This document shows positions 12,401 through 24,662 of a stretch of 64,000 nucleotides of DNA, piece after piece. Source of the DNA: Phyto melanocephala (Eukaryota; Arthropoda; Insecta; Diptera; Rhinophoridae); the NCBI GenBank assembly GCA_941918925.1, contig OW799234.1, forward strand, positions 58,097,968 through 58,161,967, given 5' to 3'. Position numbers and translations under genes: made by a program. The notes beneath the pieces are model-generated. The model was not told the DNA's origin and did no database searches. It saw nothing but the letters and a program-made list of their open reading frames with translations. Each line of letters opens with the position of its first letter. The stretch's first letter is position 1.

Positions 12401-14352
12401 ATTGGACCACACAGACTCAGTTTTTCCACTTAACATTATTGATCCTTGACTTCGAAGCGAATCACTAAATTGTATTCTATAATGACAAAAGTTCCCTAAC
12501 TCTTTTTTTTTGTTTCTATTGTATCACTATGACAAGCTTAAATCATTTACTAACAATGTCTCTTCGAGATTTGATAAAAAAGCACATTGTGGTTTTCAAA
12601 GAGGCTAAGTATATCAACAAATAGACTATTGCCGATTCTAAGGGTATCGTTTAATGTAAAGAAATAATTGTACTTAATTTACACAGTCCGTGGTAATTGT
12701 CGCATCCGTACCATAGATTGTAATGCAACGGACATCGAACTGTATAAAAACACCAATTATGTTTAAGCCTCCTAACGGAACGTAAAAGTTCATTAATTGG
12801 CTTGTAAGCTGTCAATAAATTTTGAAAAAAAAAAATAATAATTTCAACAACTTTCATATGTTATACAAATATACAAACTACAATATATATATTATGAGTA
12901 TTAATCTCCAACCATTAAAAAATATGCCAATAAAAAAACGTGATTTTCATTTTAAATAAATGAGTCTACTTATACATTTATGAAAAGAGATCAATAAATT
13001 TCAATACAAATTATAAAAACATTAAAAAGCATTTTCTCAAATATGCCTTCAGCATTTTTTTTGAGAGAGAAGAAGAATAAGTGAAATAAAAGTTTTATGT
13101 GACAAGGTTAAATGTGTAGCAATTTGTTACAACACATTGAATTTCTATTTTAATAGTTCAATATAACGTTAACAATCTGATTCAGAACGAAAGAACATTT
13201 CTGCGGACATAAAGCCAGCAGCGACTAACATTACAACAGTTCAATTTATGTATTACGTCTCTATTCGTAAATTCTCTAAAACGAAGAACAAAATGTGTAA
13301 AAAGTTCAAGTTAAGTGAGAAATTTTTAAAGCAGTTTTTGGGTAAATACCAATTCGACACAATAGAAAAAATATAAAAAATGTGGCGCAATTTATTTGGT
13401 GTTTTGTTAGTTTTTTTCTTTTTCTTGTGTTTTTTTTTTCTTTAATTTTGAGATACATTTATTTACAAGAAGCAGGAGCAGTATCAGCAGCAGCAGTTAC
13501 TGCCAAGGAATCAAAAGACAAATGTTGGTTATTATACGAAAATTACTTTCTTTTTTTAGAATATACTAGCTTCTACTTGTGCACACGCACACATATTTAT
13601 TTCCAGTTTGATACAAAAATAACGTTACAGCGTTTATTAAAAAAAATAAATAAATAAAAATTGTATAACAAATAGTTGCTTCAAACAATGAATTCTTATG
13701 ACACATACGCCTCAGCGACTAAGATGAGATGTTCGGGTGGGAAAATTCATTTAGTTATACAAAAAACATTTACTTTAAGACAGCAAACAATATTTTTATA
13801 TAATACATATTTAAAATTTTGTAGTTTTTCTTTGTACATAAATAAATTAATATAAGTTAGTACAGTTTTTGCATCCACTGTTCTCCAAGACTAGTATGTT
13901 TCGCGGTATTTGGAAATATTTTTTCTTTTTATGTTTTATGCACAATAGAATTAACTATTGTCTTCCTGTGTATGTGTATGTATATAAATATATTTTGTTA
14001 AATGATTAACATTATTCAAAATGCAGTTTTTCCCAGCTGCACTTTTCCAGTAACGCCACAAAGAAAAAGAAATAAAAAAAATTTAAATTAATAACAGCTG
14101 CATTCGTTCGCAGCTTAAAAGAATGTTTTAAAAAGAAATTTTCTAAAAAAAATACAAACTTAAAAAGAAGAATAATATTTTTAGATTTCAACTGAGGGAA
14201 CTTATCAAAAATGTAATGAAAACAAGAAATTTTATGCAAAGTTTTTTAAAACTTTTCTTAAAAAAAATATATCTAATTAAAATATGAATTTATCTAAAAA
14301 ACAATTTAACGAGAATTTTAAAATTTGTATTTTTTTATATTTATGTAAAAAA
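9481..14352. other. Long AT-rich stretch without a supported gene
   Basis: Contains low-complexity sequence typical of fly introns: poly-T at 11100 and 11442-11457, a TCATCATCATC run at 11037-11050 and a CAG/CAA patch near 11500. A strong acceptor-like TTTTTTCTTTGCAG ends at 11905 with about 40 open codons after it but no donor or known domain. A 109-codon minus frame at 10721-11050 begins with five Met codons that come from the ATC microsatellite and is highly hydrophobic; I regard it as chance. Confidence 0.5.
11494..11572. repeat. CAG/CAA/AAT trinucleotide-rich patch (opa-like)
   Basis: Interrupted CAG, CAA and AAT triplets, e.g. ATCAGCAGCAACAACAACAG. One plus frame would read as Asn/Ser/His-rich and is open until a TAG near 11582, but no clear acceptor precedes it, so it is recorded as simple sequence rather than an exon. 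Confidence 0.7.
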
Positions 14353-14353
14353 A

Positions 14354-14990
14354 CAAGATCCGCCGTGCTGTACCATAAGTATGGTGACCATATCGTAGCT
14401 TAGCCCAGATTCAATATTTAGTGCTATATTATTTCCGATGCCATCTTTGATTTTTAATTTACACATAGTTTTCTGTGTTCTACTATTCAAGTCCTTTCTT
14501 TTAATATCCATACTGACGGAGTGGAGAAAAAAAATTAACCGCCGTTTTATTTAGCGTGCCATATTGGACTGAGTTAACTGTTACTGTTTACTGGTCAAGC
14601 CCTTTAGTTGCAAACCAATATACAATATAGTGCGGATTGAGCCAGGCAAAGCCCTTATTATAACAACGAAATAGTTGTGTTTTCGTGCTTATTTCTCAGT
14701 TAGTTCCAAACCGATTTGGCAATTTGTCTTAGTAATAATTATCGAGACCACAGCCTTTGTTTTGGTGGCTTTAACGTCTACAAAAATTAAGAAGGATGTT
14801 TATTAACTTTATATATAACAAAATTTATATATTTTTAACATTTATTTTTGCCTATAACCTTGCCGATTAGTGACCGATTTGCCCAAATACTTTAAATTAT
14901 AGTAAATGTGTCGCCAAACTATAGAAGAGCTGAACAATTTTGATTTTTAAAGTGAAAATGTGAGTACAAAAAATGGAAGTCGTATTAATT
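14354..14990 (-). mobile_element. Decayed DINE-1-like repeat, family C
   Basis: The segment TGACCATATCGTAGCTTAGC followed by a GATGCCATCT block matches the inverted 3' part of the copy at 26040-26838. Farther right the module TTTTTGCCTATAACCTTGCC is shared with 44.57 kb. An ACAAGATCC in place of ACAAGTAAG shows the decayed terminus. The stem-loop is no longer perfect. Confidence 0.5.
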
Positions 14991-17900
14991 TATTGATATT
15001 TCACAGGGTAATGGGGCGATTGTGTTGGATTTTATCAGAAATTTATTCTTTTATATTTCCAAAATACCTCTAGGTACCAAAAGATCATGTTAAGGCTTCT
15101 TAAATTTGTTTTCAATTAGCTAACGGACAGTTATATAGATGAAATTTTTTTTTATCTACTCCCGTAGTTGTAAACTTTTGGAATATGTATACTTTTTAGA
15201 TTTATTTATTGCAAATGGACGAAGCTATATATAACCTTAACGCCACAGGTGCAGGATACAAAAAAAATTTAAATAAAATTTTCATAACTTTTTTAACGGA
15301 AATTTTTTCTAAAATTATTGTGTCTTTTCTATAAGAGATAAAAATATATATTGTAAAAGTTAATTTAGTTTTAGCGGAATCTAATAATAGAATATCAATA
15401 GTTTACTCTGTCGTCTAGAAACAGATGCCGTCAAATATATTTTGGTTTCGTAAAGGCCGCTTATCCTAAGCACCCCAAAGCTTTTAACAAAATAGTACAG
15501 TATCATCCAAGCTACTTTTGCAAGGTGATCAAAACTTGGTGAATTCACATGATTTTTTTTTAATTTGTTCAGGGATGGAAAGTTATTAAAAGTATTTATT
15601 AAAGATATTACATCCCTAATCATATATTTCACAAATAAATATCGTTATTTAATTAAATTTTTCTACGATAAAATGATTATATGGGCTTTTCCTTATCCGG
15701 TATATGAATTTACCTTGAAAGAAATATTAAACGAAAAACTTGCTTTCTTTATAACAATCTACCATTAGAATTAAGGTGTTTAGAAAAATTGCAAAATGAA
15801 TTATATTTTCAGGAATTCTAAGTCAAAAGTAGAAACGAATTCATTCCAACAAAATTATGCTAAATATCTTAAACAATTTATGTAAAAAATTAACTCTTAA
15901 GACCATGACTGACTATCAGATTTAGTCGTTCGATATGTCAAAAATTGTATGTGTGTTCAGAAAGTGTGATAGTGTGGACAAAAAGTGCACATGTGTGACA
16001 GACAAGTATGTCCGATTTGATAATCTTTTGGAAATTTTCATAAAATAGTAGTTTCTGTGCGATCAGAGTTGCTTTTTGTAAGCAAGCATAAGAGTGTGGC
16101 ATCCAATTACACATTTTGTTGCAATTTTTTCATGTAGGACAGAAAACTATCAGATTTTTATTTGACATAATCGCACGAATTCGCATTAGTTTTTAGCAAA
16201 TATTAGAGCAGAGTGCTGTTTATAAACATATTCAATTATGGTTTTTTCCTTTCCAAAAAAAAAAATTTTGCAATAAGTATGTGTAACATTTTTATCAGTC
16301 TACACACACCCTTATAAAGTTGTCCATTTTTTTGTTTCAATGGAACAGAAAAATTTCTTAATTTTTCACTTTAACACATTCTGTGTTAAAAAATCGTTGC
16401 ATAAAAAAGTATTTATTCACATAACACTTCTGTAAAAAATGGTACTTTGTTACACTAAAATATAATTGGGGGTACGATTTGATACACTCTTGCCAGTTTT
16501 TGGTACAACATGTTCAAAAACGAAAACGATAACTGTTTGCACTCTTGCATGTATTTTTAGAATAGAGCATAAACTCGCTCGAATGGTAGCATTATTGTAA
16601 CCTTTTTCTCAGAAAGGAAAATACCAATAAACACATGATCTACAATGACACGCTAATGTTAAATTCACCTTCACCACTTGAACCCTTGCAAAAACACTTC
16701 TTTATCATAGTTAGTTAGTTGAGTATGAATATGGCTTAGTATAGTCTAACTACAGTTACTATGAGATTTTTGATGGGAACCAACAATTTGGGCAATATCT
16801 ACTGACGTAAGTAGTTCTGATATTTCCAGACCTCATATATATCTACTTAAGACAATAGCTTTCTCAAGAAATGCTAGAGAGTATGTTAAACAATTTAAAA
16901 ATTAAAGTCTTATTTAAAATTGAGAGAAATTTAATTTATTATAATTTTCTCCCCAATTTGTTGGTATTGGAAAACCTTTCTTCCGAAACAAACTTTAACT
17001 TCTCAGATTTTGAAAAGAATTTATATATTTCTACTTGTGCAAGATAAAATATTTCTAGGCAGGACTTTTTAATGTTTCCAAGAATATGGACCTTGCCGTA
17101 TTTGAGCTCTGAAAAAAAAAGAATAATGCCTTGGCAATAGTTTTATATACTGAAGCTTACAATATGTCGAGACCCTTGTGATTTGGTTGGTTGGAAATTT
17201 AGTTTTAAGTATTTTTTAGTCCTATAACAACTGCATTTATATCATATGGTTTTATATTTTATGTGTTACTAGTATCCTAAAAGGTCTTTAATATTTTTCA
17301 GGAAATTTAAAATATGAAATCATTTTATTACAAAAAGATTTAAATCCAAACGTATAAACTAACAATTTTAATATCTTATCATAAAGCAAAAAAATTAGTA
17401 TTATCACAAAAAGTTTATGTAATTTATTTGCCATAGATCATCATCTATTACATAGTTCATAGTTCAAGAGGGTTTAATTTTGAACATTGAAATAATAAAG
17501 AAAGCTTTGTGTTGCTTTAGGCTTAAACATATTAAACAACAAAAATTAGTAAATTAAAATAATTAACGATTCACTCTGTAATACCTACGGTTGTGAAAGC
17601 ATAATTTTATGACAGTAGTTACAAAAATTTCACTTTGATGAATGGTGATGCCGGTCTCACACACCTATGCTTTCACCCATAGGATTTAATAAATAGTTCT
17701 TATTGTACACTCTTTGACAATTAAACAAAGATACCAATTCTGTTCTGTTTTTTAATCATTAAAATTTAACAAATTCTTAAAATAAAACCTTAAAAAATAA
17801 CAATAATTTTAGAAACACATTTTTTAAAACTTTTTTTAAACAAAAAAAATCTTATATTTCTACAGGAAAAACATTTTGATATTCTTCCTAACTATGCTTT

Positions 17901-18454
17901 TAAATAATCCTTAATAATTTTACTTACAAACAAGGTGACACAAGGTCAGGTCTCACGCACAGGGTAAGCAAACAATAATATAAAATGGGTGCCCACTAGC
18001 TAGTTTTATCTTAAATTAAAAATGGGGGACATGCAATGCTGCAACTACATAAAATTACAGACACAAATAATAGCAGGGAATAAAGCAGTTGGTCTCAAAG
18101 AACAAAGCAATAGATCACCACTGACGAACTAAAAGAAAAATTAAGAAAAAAAATTATATTGCAAAATCTAAATCAAATTATCAAAGAATACGATTTCCTT
18201 AGCTAAATAGTAGTTTCTGTGCATTCACTAGTGTAACATACTTTCGCATAGTATCTTTAAAATGCAGGGCTACATTCATATACATACATACATATGTATA
18301 TACACAGACATACACATGGACAAACGATTGTAGTGTATACCAGTAGTTTATTCCCCTTTAATTTCTTCCTTTGTCTTTTCTATGATCTTCATCTTAAAAA
18401 CACTGTTCAAAATTTATTCCTAAGTAACATTAAATATTTTTCTTTCATTTATAG
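14991..18454. other. AT-rich non-coding DNA
   Basis: No supported gene. An 18-base direct repeat (AAATAGTAGTTTCTGTGC at 16043-16060 and 18205-18222) may mark remnants of a dispersed element. A donor-like GACGTAAGTAG at 16804 follows about 20 open codons, but the acceptor before them is poor. Confidence 0.5.
17584..17684. repeat. Short imperfect inverted repeat
   Basis: CCTACGGTTGTGAAAGCATA on the left pairs with TATGCTTTCACCCATAGG on the right, about 60 bases apart. It could be a small MITE or a chance hairpin; no target duplication was recognised. Confidence 0.35.
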
Positions 18455-18646
18455 TCTAGCAGTAAAAGAAAACGCCAAACTGAAAGCAGAAAGGGCAGAC
18501 GCGAAGAGTATGGGAAACAACTTGAAGAATTTTGTGTTAAATTTGTCAATTTTATTTGCTCAGCGCTTGTTATTTTATTATGCTGTGTAGTACGTTTAGT
18601 AAATTTATTTGTTAAATACTTAAGAATAAATTGTTTTGACACTTGA
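18455..18646 (+). CDS. Candidate 3' terminal exon with a membrane segment
   Basis: An acceptor with a good pyrimidine tract (TTTTTCTTTCATTTATAG) ends at 18454, and the in-frame TAG that forms part of it closes the frame upstream, as expected for a true exon start. From 18455 a 63-codon frame runs to TGA at 18644-18646. It begins SSSKRKRQTESRKGRREEYG (basic, hydrophilic), continues with KQLEEFC, then has a hydrophobic stretch at about residues 32-48 (FICSALVILLCCVV), then LFVKYLRINC. That would make a tail-anchored or single-pass C-terminus with a basic juxtamembrane region. The first half is more GC-rich than its surroundings. A second frame is also open over part of the exon (to 18588), which weakens the case. 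AATAAA occurs at 18625. No protein family recognised; partner exons would lie outside or far away. Confidence 0.35.
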   Translation, partial: SSSKRKRQTESRKGRREEYGKQLEEFCVKFVNFICSALVILLCCVVRLVNLFVKYLRINCFDT

Positions 18647-21556
18647 ATGTAGACATGAAAATAATTGTCACATCTAAATACACAAAGGTGTGAATGTTTT
18701 TCGTTTTTATGTCTTTCAGCCGGTATGAATATTTACTTTATAAATACAAAAGAAATAAAAACGTTTTTTTTAATTAGTTTTTTTGAATATATGTAAGTAT
18801 TTCTCTGTTTTCTTGTATTGCTAAGTGTGTATTTTAATTATTATGGAAATTGGTTTTGTATTGCAGGCAAAAAAGAAAAGCAAAATTAATTGATTTAAAA
18901 TTAAAATGAATCCCGATACACTCGACTTAATACTATAAGATTTAAATATGTCTAGAGATTTTTCATAAAATTACCATTACAATACATTTTTGGGAAGTTT
19001 GGAGGCAGATACGCAATTAAATTTTTTTTTAATAATAAAGTGTAAATAAAAGAACTCTAAAGGTAAGATCACATTGGATAAATCTTTTATGAGAATCACT
19101 TAACCACCAAAATTTTGTATCTAAAAAATAAATGTGAATTTCTTTCAAAATATTTTCAACTTTAGTAAATAAATGTCTTTAGAATTAGAGGCCACACTTG
19201 TTTAGGCAAATATTAATCAAATGTGAGCATAGCTTAAGTAGACTTAAATATTGTTCTATCAAGAAAATAAAAGATGCAGAAAGAAATATGTGAAGCTACA
19301 AGTTTAAAATGAATTTTCCCTTCCTTCAGAAGACTTGGCTGTAGTATTTATCATTTTCCCCTAAAAGCAGGTTTGCTTTAGAAAACATATAACCCCTTTA
19401 AAAAAGAACAAAATTTTTCAATTAATTTTTCATTATTCTGTCACCCTTTACAAACTTAAAGCTTTCTATCTATCCATAAGTATAGTTGAAGAGATTTATA
19501 TGTACTTGTGTCTTTTAACATCTGCTTACAATTGCAAAATTTTCTTGGATATAGAAAATGTAATTTCTCTAACGTTAATCATATTTCTCCCACAATTCCA
19601 TTGTGAATTTCAAGGATTTACTTCAAAAGCGTTAAACGAGCAATTTATAGATACATTAATGTAAGAGTAAGTGTGCTTCGTTACAGTGTAAGCAATTTTA
19701 TCGTAAAGCACAATAATTTAACACACAAGCGCACACAAGACTGTATTTGCAGTAAACAACAGCAGAAACAATTTTAAAAACACCAACAACAATTATAAAA
19801 AAAATCTATTATCTTGTTTACTTTAATAGTAAGAACAGACGAACAATAGCCGAAAATATGGCCAGATCATAATGCAACTTGTTGCATGTTGTCGGTGATT
19901 GTTGTGTAGAACTTCAGATTGAAAACATTTGGCACCAACATGAAACTCACATGTTTGTTGTTAAAAGAAAACGATAAAATTGGTAGACTGATTTGAAAAG
20001 GTTTCTAGGATCAGCTTAATAGTTTCAAGGAAAGCAAAGTTTTTATTGTACAGGAATTTACAGGCCTCTATTTTCCCATAAATATAAAAGGGGTTTCTTT
20101 TAGTAGGGTCGTTGAAGTTAGAGGGTAAATGTTGGTCTAACAATATCGTAAAATTTCGGAATAAAATATAGAAAAGAAATTTAAAAAAATACCATAAATA
20201 TCATAAAGCAACTTTTAATCAAGAAATCTTTTAATCGAAAGATTAATATGTGGCATTAATATTTGCACATGATTCATATGGCTCTTTTGCATGCAAAAAA
20301 CGAACAGTATTGACCTTTAAGCTTTATCTGTTGCTTGTTTATCAGCAACTTAGTATGGCCCCACAAAGAATAATCGATGGTGTAAAATTGCATGGCATTG
20401 GGAGACAATGACTTTGTCCCTTTTTATGTCGTCAATATTGTCATTGATCTTGACTGATGTTAAATTACTGTAATGAAAACTGCTGCTTTATTTTGTCACC
20501 AGTATGCAAACCACAGCAAACCCTTTACTTATCAGGATTTAATTTAGTATATAGTTTTTGCTGTGAGTTCGTCTCACTTCCGTCGTGGAAATTTTGTGTT
20601 TAAACACAATTTTGTAAAAAAAAACTTTAGTCTAATCGAATAATTTGGTAGCGTCGTTTAAGATACAAACTCTGGGCTAGAGTGCACTTAACATAATCGT
20701 AAAACAGTAAGCGCAGTATGACAGTTTGTTTCAGAGTTCTAAAAACATCCTATATTTGATGAGCACCCTTGTGACTAGCAAGTTTTTCAATGGCATAATT
20801 TGAGCAAATTCCAATGTATCTTCTGAGGACATAAGAAGACCTTAATAGACAATTTGTCAACCAAAATAGGCATCAATACATAGATGGCGTTTATTTTTAA
20901 ACACTGTTAAGGCTGACCTCATATTGTTTACTGCAATGCAATATATTGTCGTTCTTGATTCTCTTCTACTTGTGTTCGTAGCAGAGGCAAACAAGTAGCC
21001 AAAGATTTATTGTGGCCATATAATTAATAAGGATGTTAGACAGGATTTAAAAACATTTATTCAGAAAACGCACGCACTCAATCGAAGACACAGACACTGT
21101 ATGACAAACACTAAATAGTGGTCATATATAGTTAGCCAGGACAATGTATTAAAAACCAAAACCTGAGTATTTTAGAGACAACAGGATTTATTTTAAAAAT
21201 TACTTTGCGTGCAATATTTTATAATATACAAAGACACACATGAAAATATATTTCCCACAAAAGATAAATCTTAATATTTTCGTAAGGCTTCTTAGCTATA
21301 TACATGTATATAGTATATCTGCACTTATAATAAACTGTCACTCAATAAAATTTTTCTTCCAAAAAATTGTTGTAAACACTTAATCAGCTGACAAACCTTA
21401 ATTTTTTGTAAAAATTTCATAGATTTGATATAAACGCAATCAATCACCTTTATATGTAGTTGCAACACTTTTATGATATTTAATATAATAGTTTTAAAGT
21501 ACATCTGTACAATATTTAAAATTTTATCTGTATAGCATATTTCTCTTGATCAAATA
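18647..21556. other. AT-rich non-coding DNA with one MITE
   Basis: Apart from the MITE at 19060-19236 nothing is recognised. Acceptor-like sequences (TTTTTATGTCTTTCAG ending 18720, TTTTGTATTGCAG ending 18867) are followed by only very short open frames. Confidence 0.5.
19060..19236. mobile_element. Small MITE with imperfect terminal inverted repeats
   Basis: The left end AAGGTAAGATCACATTGGAT and the right end (reverse complement AAGCTATGCTCACATTTGAT) match over about 20 bases with a few differences. Length 177 bp, no coding. The superfamily is uncertain; the TCACATTKGAT core recalls hAT-type MITEs but no 8-bp duplication is clear. Confidence 0.45.
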
Positions 21557-22747
21557 CAGGGTGGGCCAAAAGAAACCAAGGGGTGTAAAAGTTTAATAAC
21601 TTTTTCGTTTATTAACTTTTTATTATTTCAGATTATATAGACAAAACTTGGAGAATTTATAATATAGAGGTTTACAACTGAACAGAGAACCAGAACAATA
21701 GAATTTTATTATTTAAACCAGAGATCAATTATTTTAACGCAAATAGCATATCGTCGATAATTTAACGTCAGAATTTCGTCATTACAAACAGGGCAGCGTA
21801 ACAGTTTTGCCTCGAACCGGTAGACCACGTTTAAGTCGCACTGCGGAAAATATTGAACGAGTACAGCAAAGTGTTAACGAAGCACCAGAAACATCTGCCA
21901 GAAGGCGTTCTGCTCAGCTAGGAATGTCTTGTACTTCACTACAGCGCATTAAAAAAAAAAGATTTACAGTTATACCCATATAAGGTGCAATTGGTGCAAG
22001 AATTAAAACCCGCAGATTATTGGCAACGTCTAAATTTTGCAGTTAAATTTCAAGAGTTTGCCAGAAATGAAATCAACTTTATTTAAAATTTGATTATGAG
22101 TGGTTAAGCTCATTCTTATTTGAATGGCTTTGTTAATAAGCAGAACTGTAGGTTCTGGGGCTCTCAAAATCCAAGAGCCATTCATCAACGCCAATTGCAC
22201 CCCACCAGGTGTACAGTCTGGTGTGAGATCACATCTGAAAATGTCGTTGGGCCTTATTTCTATGAGAATGAAGAGGAAGTGCTGTAACCGTAAATGGAGA
22301 GCGGTATCGGTTTATGATAGAAAATTTTTTACGCCCTCCTCTTGAAAACTGACCTGGTATGTGGTGGTTTCAGCAGGACGGAGCCACTGCCCATACTGCC
22401 CGAGACGCAATGGCACTTTTAAGACAAATTTTTGGAGGGCGAATAATTTCCAGAAATTCGGATATTTTTTGGCAGCGTGATTGCCAGATTTGACAGCACC
22501 TGACTATTTTCTTTGGGGTTATTTGAAGGAGCGAGTGTATGTGAATAAGCCAGAGACAATCCTTGAAAAAGAGTTCATAAGTGCGAAGCTGAAAAAGGTG
22601 GTCATTTAAGAGACATAATTTTTCATACTTAGTGTAAAACCATTTCCCTTTTGTATGTTATATAAACTGAAAGAAAAAATAAAAAAAAATTAATAACGCA
22701 AAAGTTATTAAACTTTTACACCCCTTGGTTTCTTTTGGCCCACCCTG
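21557..22747 (+). mobile_element. Mariner element, DD41D (rosa-like) type, defective but with both ends
   Basis: Complete ends: CAGGGTGGGCCAAAAGAAAC at the left and its inverse at the right, identical over about 45 bases and flanked by TA on both sides. The 1191-bp length is near the 1.3 kb usual for mariner. Frames show N-terminal remnants, RTGRPR at the linker, RRRSAQLGMS of the second helix-turn-helix, HSYLNGFVNKQNC (first catalytic Asp region already damaged), GPYFYENEEGSAVTVNGERY, WWFQQDGATAHTARD (second Asp) and APDYFLWGYLKERV (third Asp). About 41 residues separate the second and third Asp, allowing for a frameshift near 22480. Stops and frameshifts make it inactive. The near-identical TIRs suggest a fairly recent insertion despite the broken gene, perhaps mobilised in trans. 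Confidence 0.85.
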
Positions 22748-22756
22748 TATAAAACC

Positions 22757-23331
22757 TCTTATATAATATAATAAAAGTAAATGTTTGCATGTTAGCAAAA
22801 ACGGCTAAACGGAATTAAGTGAAGTTTGGCACAGATAGACAACAACCTATTAACACATAGGCTATCCTTTAGCATGATAATCAACTAAATTTTCGGAAAT
22901 ATGCAATAAATATATTTCGTGTTTCGTGTGTCGGTTGTTTAGGGATTTCGAGTGTCCGAAATTTACACGTACTGGCGAACAAGTTTGAATAATCCAATGT
23001 CATCTATAAAAGTATTTTGATTTAAATATTTGCATTCAATTTTATCATCTTAATATCATAAATACGAATGACTATATGTTTAACTTTTTTGATATTTTAA
23101 ACGGTTTTAAATGAAATTTGACGCACAGATATAAACCAACTTAAATTATCTCATAAAGAGGCTACCTTGTGCCGATAACTTTCCAAACGAAGTCGCGGGC
23201 ATAGGATAGTAATGAATAAAAAGTAATTTGGAGCTTTCGATACTATATGATAAAATTTTTAAAGCCAAGGCATTATCTAAATAAAAAAAAACTAAAACAC
23301 ACTTTTTTATGCCCAAACAAAGCCGGGCACA
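22757..23331 (+). mobile_element. Helitron-like remnant
   Basis: Begins TCTTATATAATATAATAAAAG, the TC-plus-TATATA start usual for insect Helitrons, 10 bases after the mariner ends. It contains two modules of the type ACGG-TAAA-GGA..GAAGTTTGGCACAGATA and ends near GCCCAAACAAAGCCGGGC, which can form a short GCCC/GGGC hairpin. The terminal CTRR is not preserved. Assigned by these general features only. Confidence 0.4.
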
Positions 23332-24204
23332 ACCCTTTTTTTATCTAACTTTAAATGTTAATTATTTTAAATATTTTGCTGCAGTTTTAGTTTAACAAAA
23401 ACACTAGTAACATTTTGCTGATCTCTTCTATAATTATTTCATAATTATTCACATTCGATTAATTGTTAATTGTTTTGCTGCCTCTCTATCCGTCTGCCCG
23501 TTTCGTTGTGTACAAATCTTGTCCAATAATTCTTCCTTTAGTTTTTTTTATAATATTTATAATATTATTTAATCTTATATGTTGCACAATTGTTTAGCAG
23601 TAATTGTCAAATATTATCCTTTAATACATAAATTATGCAATTATAAGTAATTATGTAAATGAAAATGGCCTTCTTAAGATTTATTATAAGTTTATGAGAA
23701 GTTTTTTTGTGTATTAAAGTTAAATGCAGAACTTACATAGTTTGTTTAATTATAAATATATTTGTGTATTTAAAACCTTAATGACTACAATGTGGTATGT
23801 CCGAGTATATCTGGATACTAAGTGGAATATTAGTGTCTGTATTAAATATCATAATTAATGACTATTAGGAAATAAACATTTACCAAATATGTTTGTTGCA
23901 ATAGATGAGTTTTTTTTATTTATAAATTAAAATTTTGTGCACGCTTCATATTATGTCCCTGTAATAAAATTAGTTATATCAAATAATAATTTGTATTTGT
24001 TAGTTATTCATTTCCCTTTGACAACATAATATTAGTTTAAGTTTAACATTCTAATGTTTACTTTTCACAAACACTTTTATAAGTTTTTCTTTAGTTAAAT
24101 TATGAGCATGAAAATTATAACGTTATTATTATAATAATAACCACAATATGTTAGATGCTGCAATAAGTACTATGTTATAAAAAGTTAACACTTTATTGAA
24201 TATA
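23332..24204. other. AT-rich non-coding DNA
   Basis: No gene, repeat or splice-flanked frame recognised. Confidence 0.5.
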
Positions 24205-24375
24205 CACAGAGAAAACTGTATCGGTTGCGAGTACCGCAATTATTGCCAATCGCATAGTTTAGTTGTGATAGTAGAATTTTACGGTTATATCTACAGAATT
24301 TCGTTTTGGTATATAAATATGTAGTCAGCACTAATAAATTAAGTTCGATTGGCAAAGAATGTGATTTTCTGTGTG
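24205..24375. mobile_element. Tc1/mariner-type MITE
   Basis: 171 bp, flanked by TA dinucleotides. The left end CACAGAGAAAACTG and the inverted right end CACACAGAAAATCAC match over the first 13 or so bases. Non-coding. The ends resemble, but are not the same as, those of the 658-bp MITE at 50199. Confidence 0.55.
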
Positions 24376-24465
24376 TAGTATTATAGAATAGTATGGGAAT
24401 ATATTAACAAAATGGAGGATTATTTTAATTGAATAATTGTCTAGTATTTTATCGTACTATAAATA

Positions 24466-24662
24466 AATATATTTTATCCCCTTAACTTTTTCGGCTCGAG
24501 CTCTATCGTGTTTTCAATAAATGGACAGACCGACGGATATAGCTTGATCGTCATAAAATAAAACCAGGACTTCGAAAATATATACTTTTTGGGGTTTAAA
24601 ATAAATATTCGATGTGTTACAAACTTATGTACATAATTAATATACATACCCTCACACCAAAA
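24466..24662 (-). mobile_element. DINE-1-like fragment, family A end
   Basis: Carries the CTTTTTCGG..CGAG/CTCTATCGTG segment, a short GGACAGACCGACGGA microsatellite, AGCTTGATCGTCAT and AATATATACTTTTTGGGG, then GATGTGTTACAAAC: the right-hand 200 bases of family A, more diverged than copies A1-A5. Confidence 0.65.

Noticed and set aside
16730..16815. Open segment SNYSYYEIFDGNQQFGQY before a GTAAGT
   Set aside because: The preceding AG lacks a pyrimidine tract; too short to support.
17933..17999. Minus-strand open segment between an AG and TTT|GTAAGT
   Set aside because: The acceptor context is purine-rich and poor. Kept only as a possibility.
16043..18222. 18-base direct repeat AAATAGTAGTTTCTGTGC at 16043 and 18205
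   Set aside because: A single exact match without extended homology or inverted ends; could be a repeat remnant but not enough to call.
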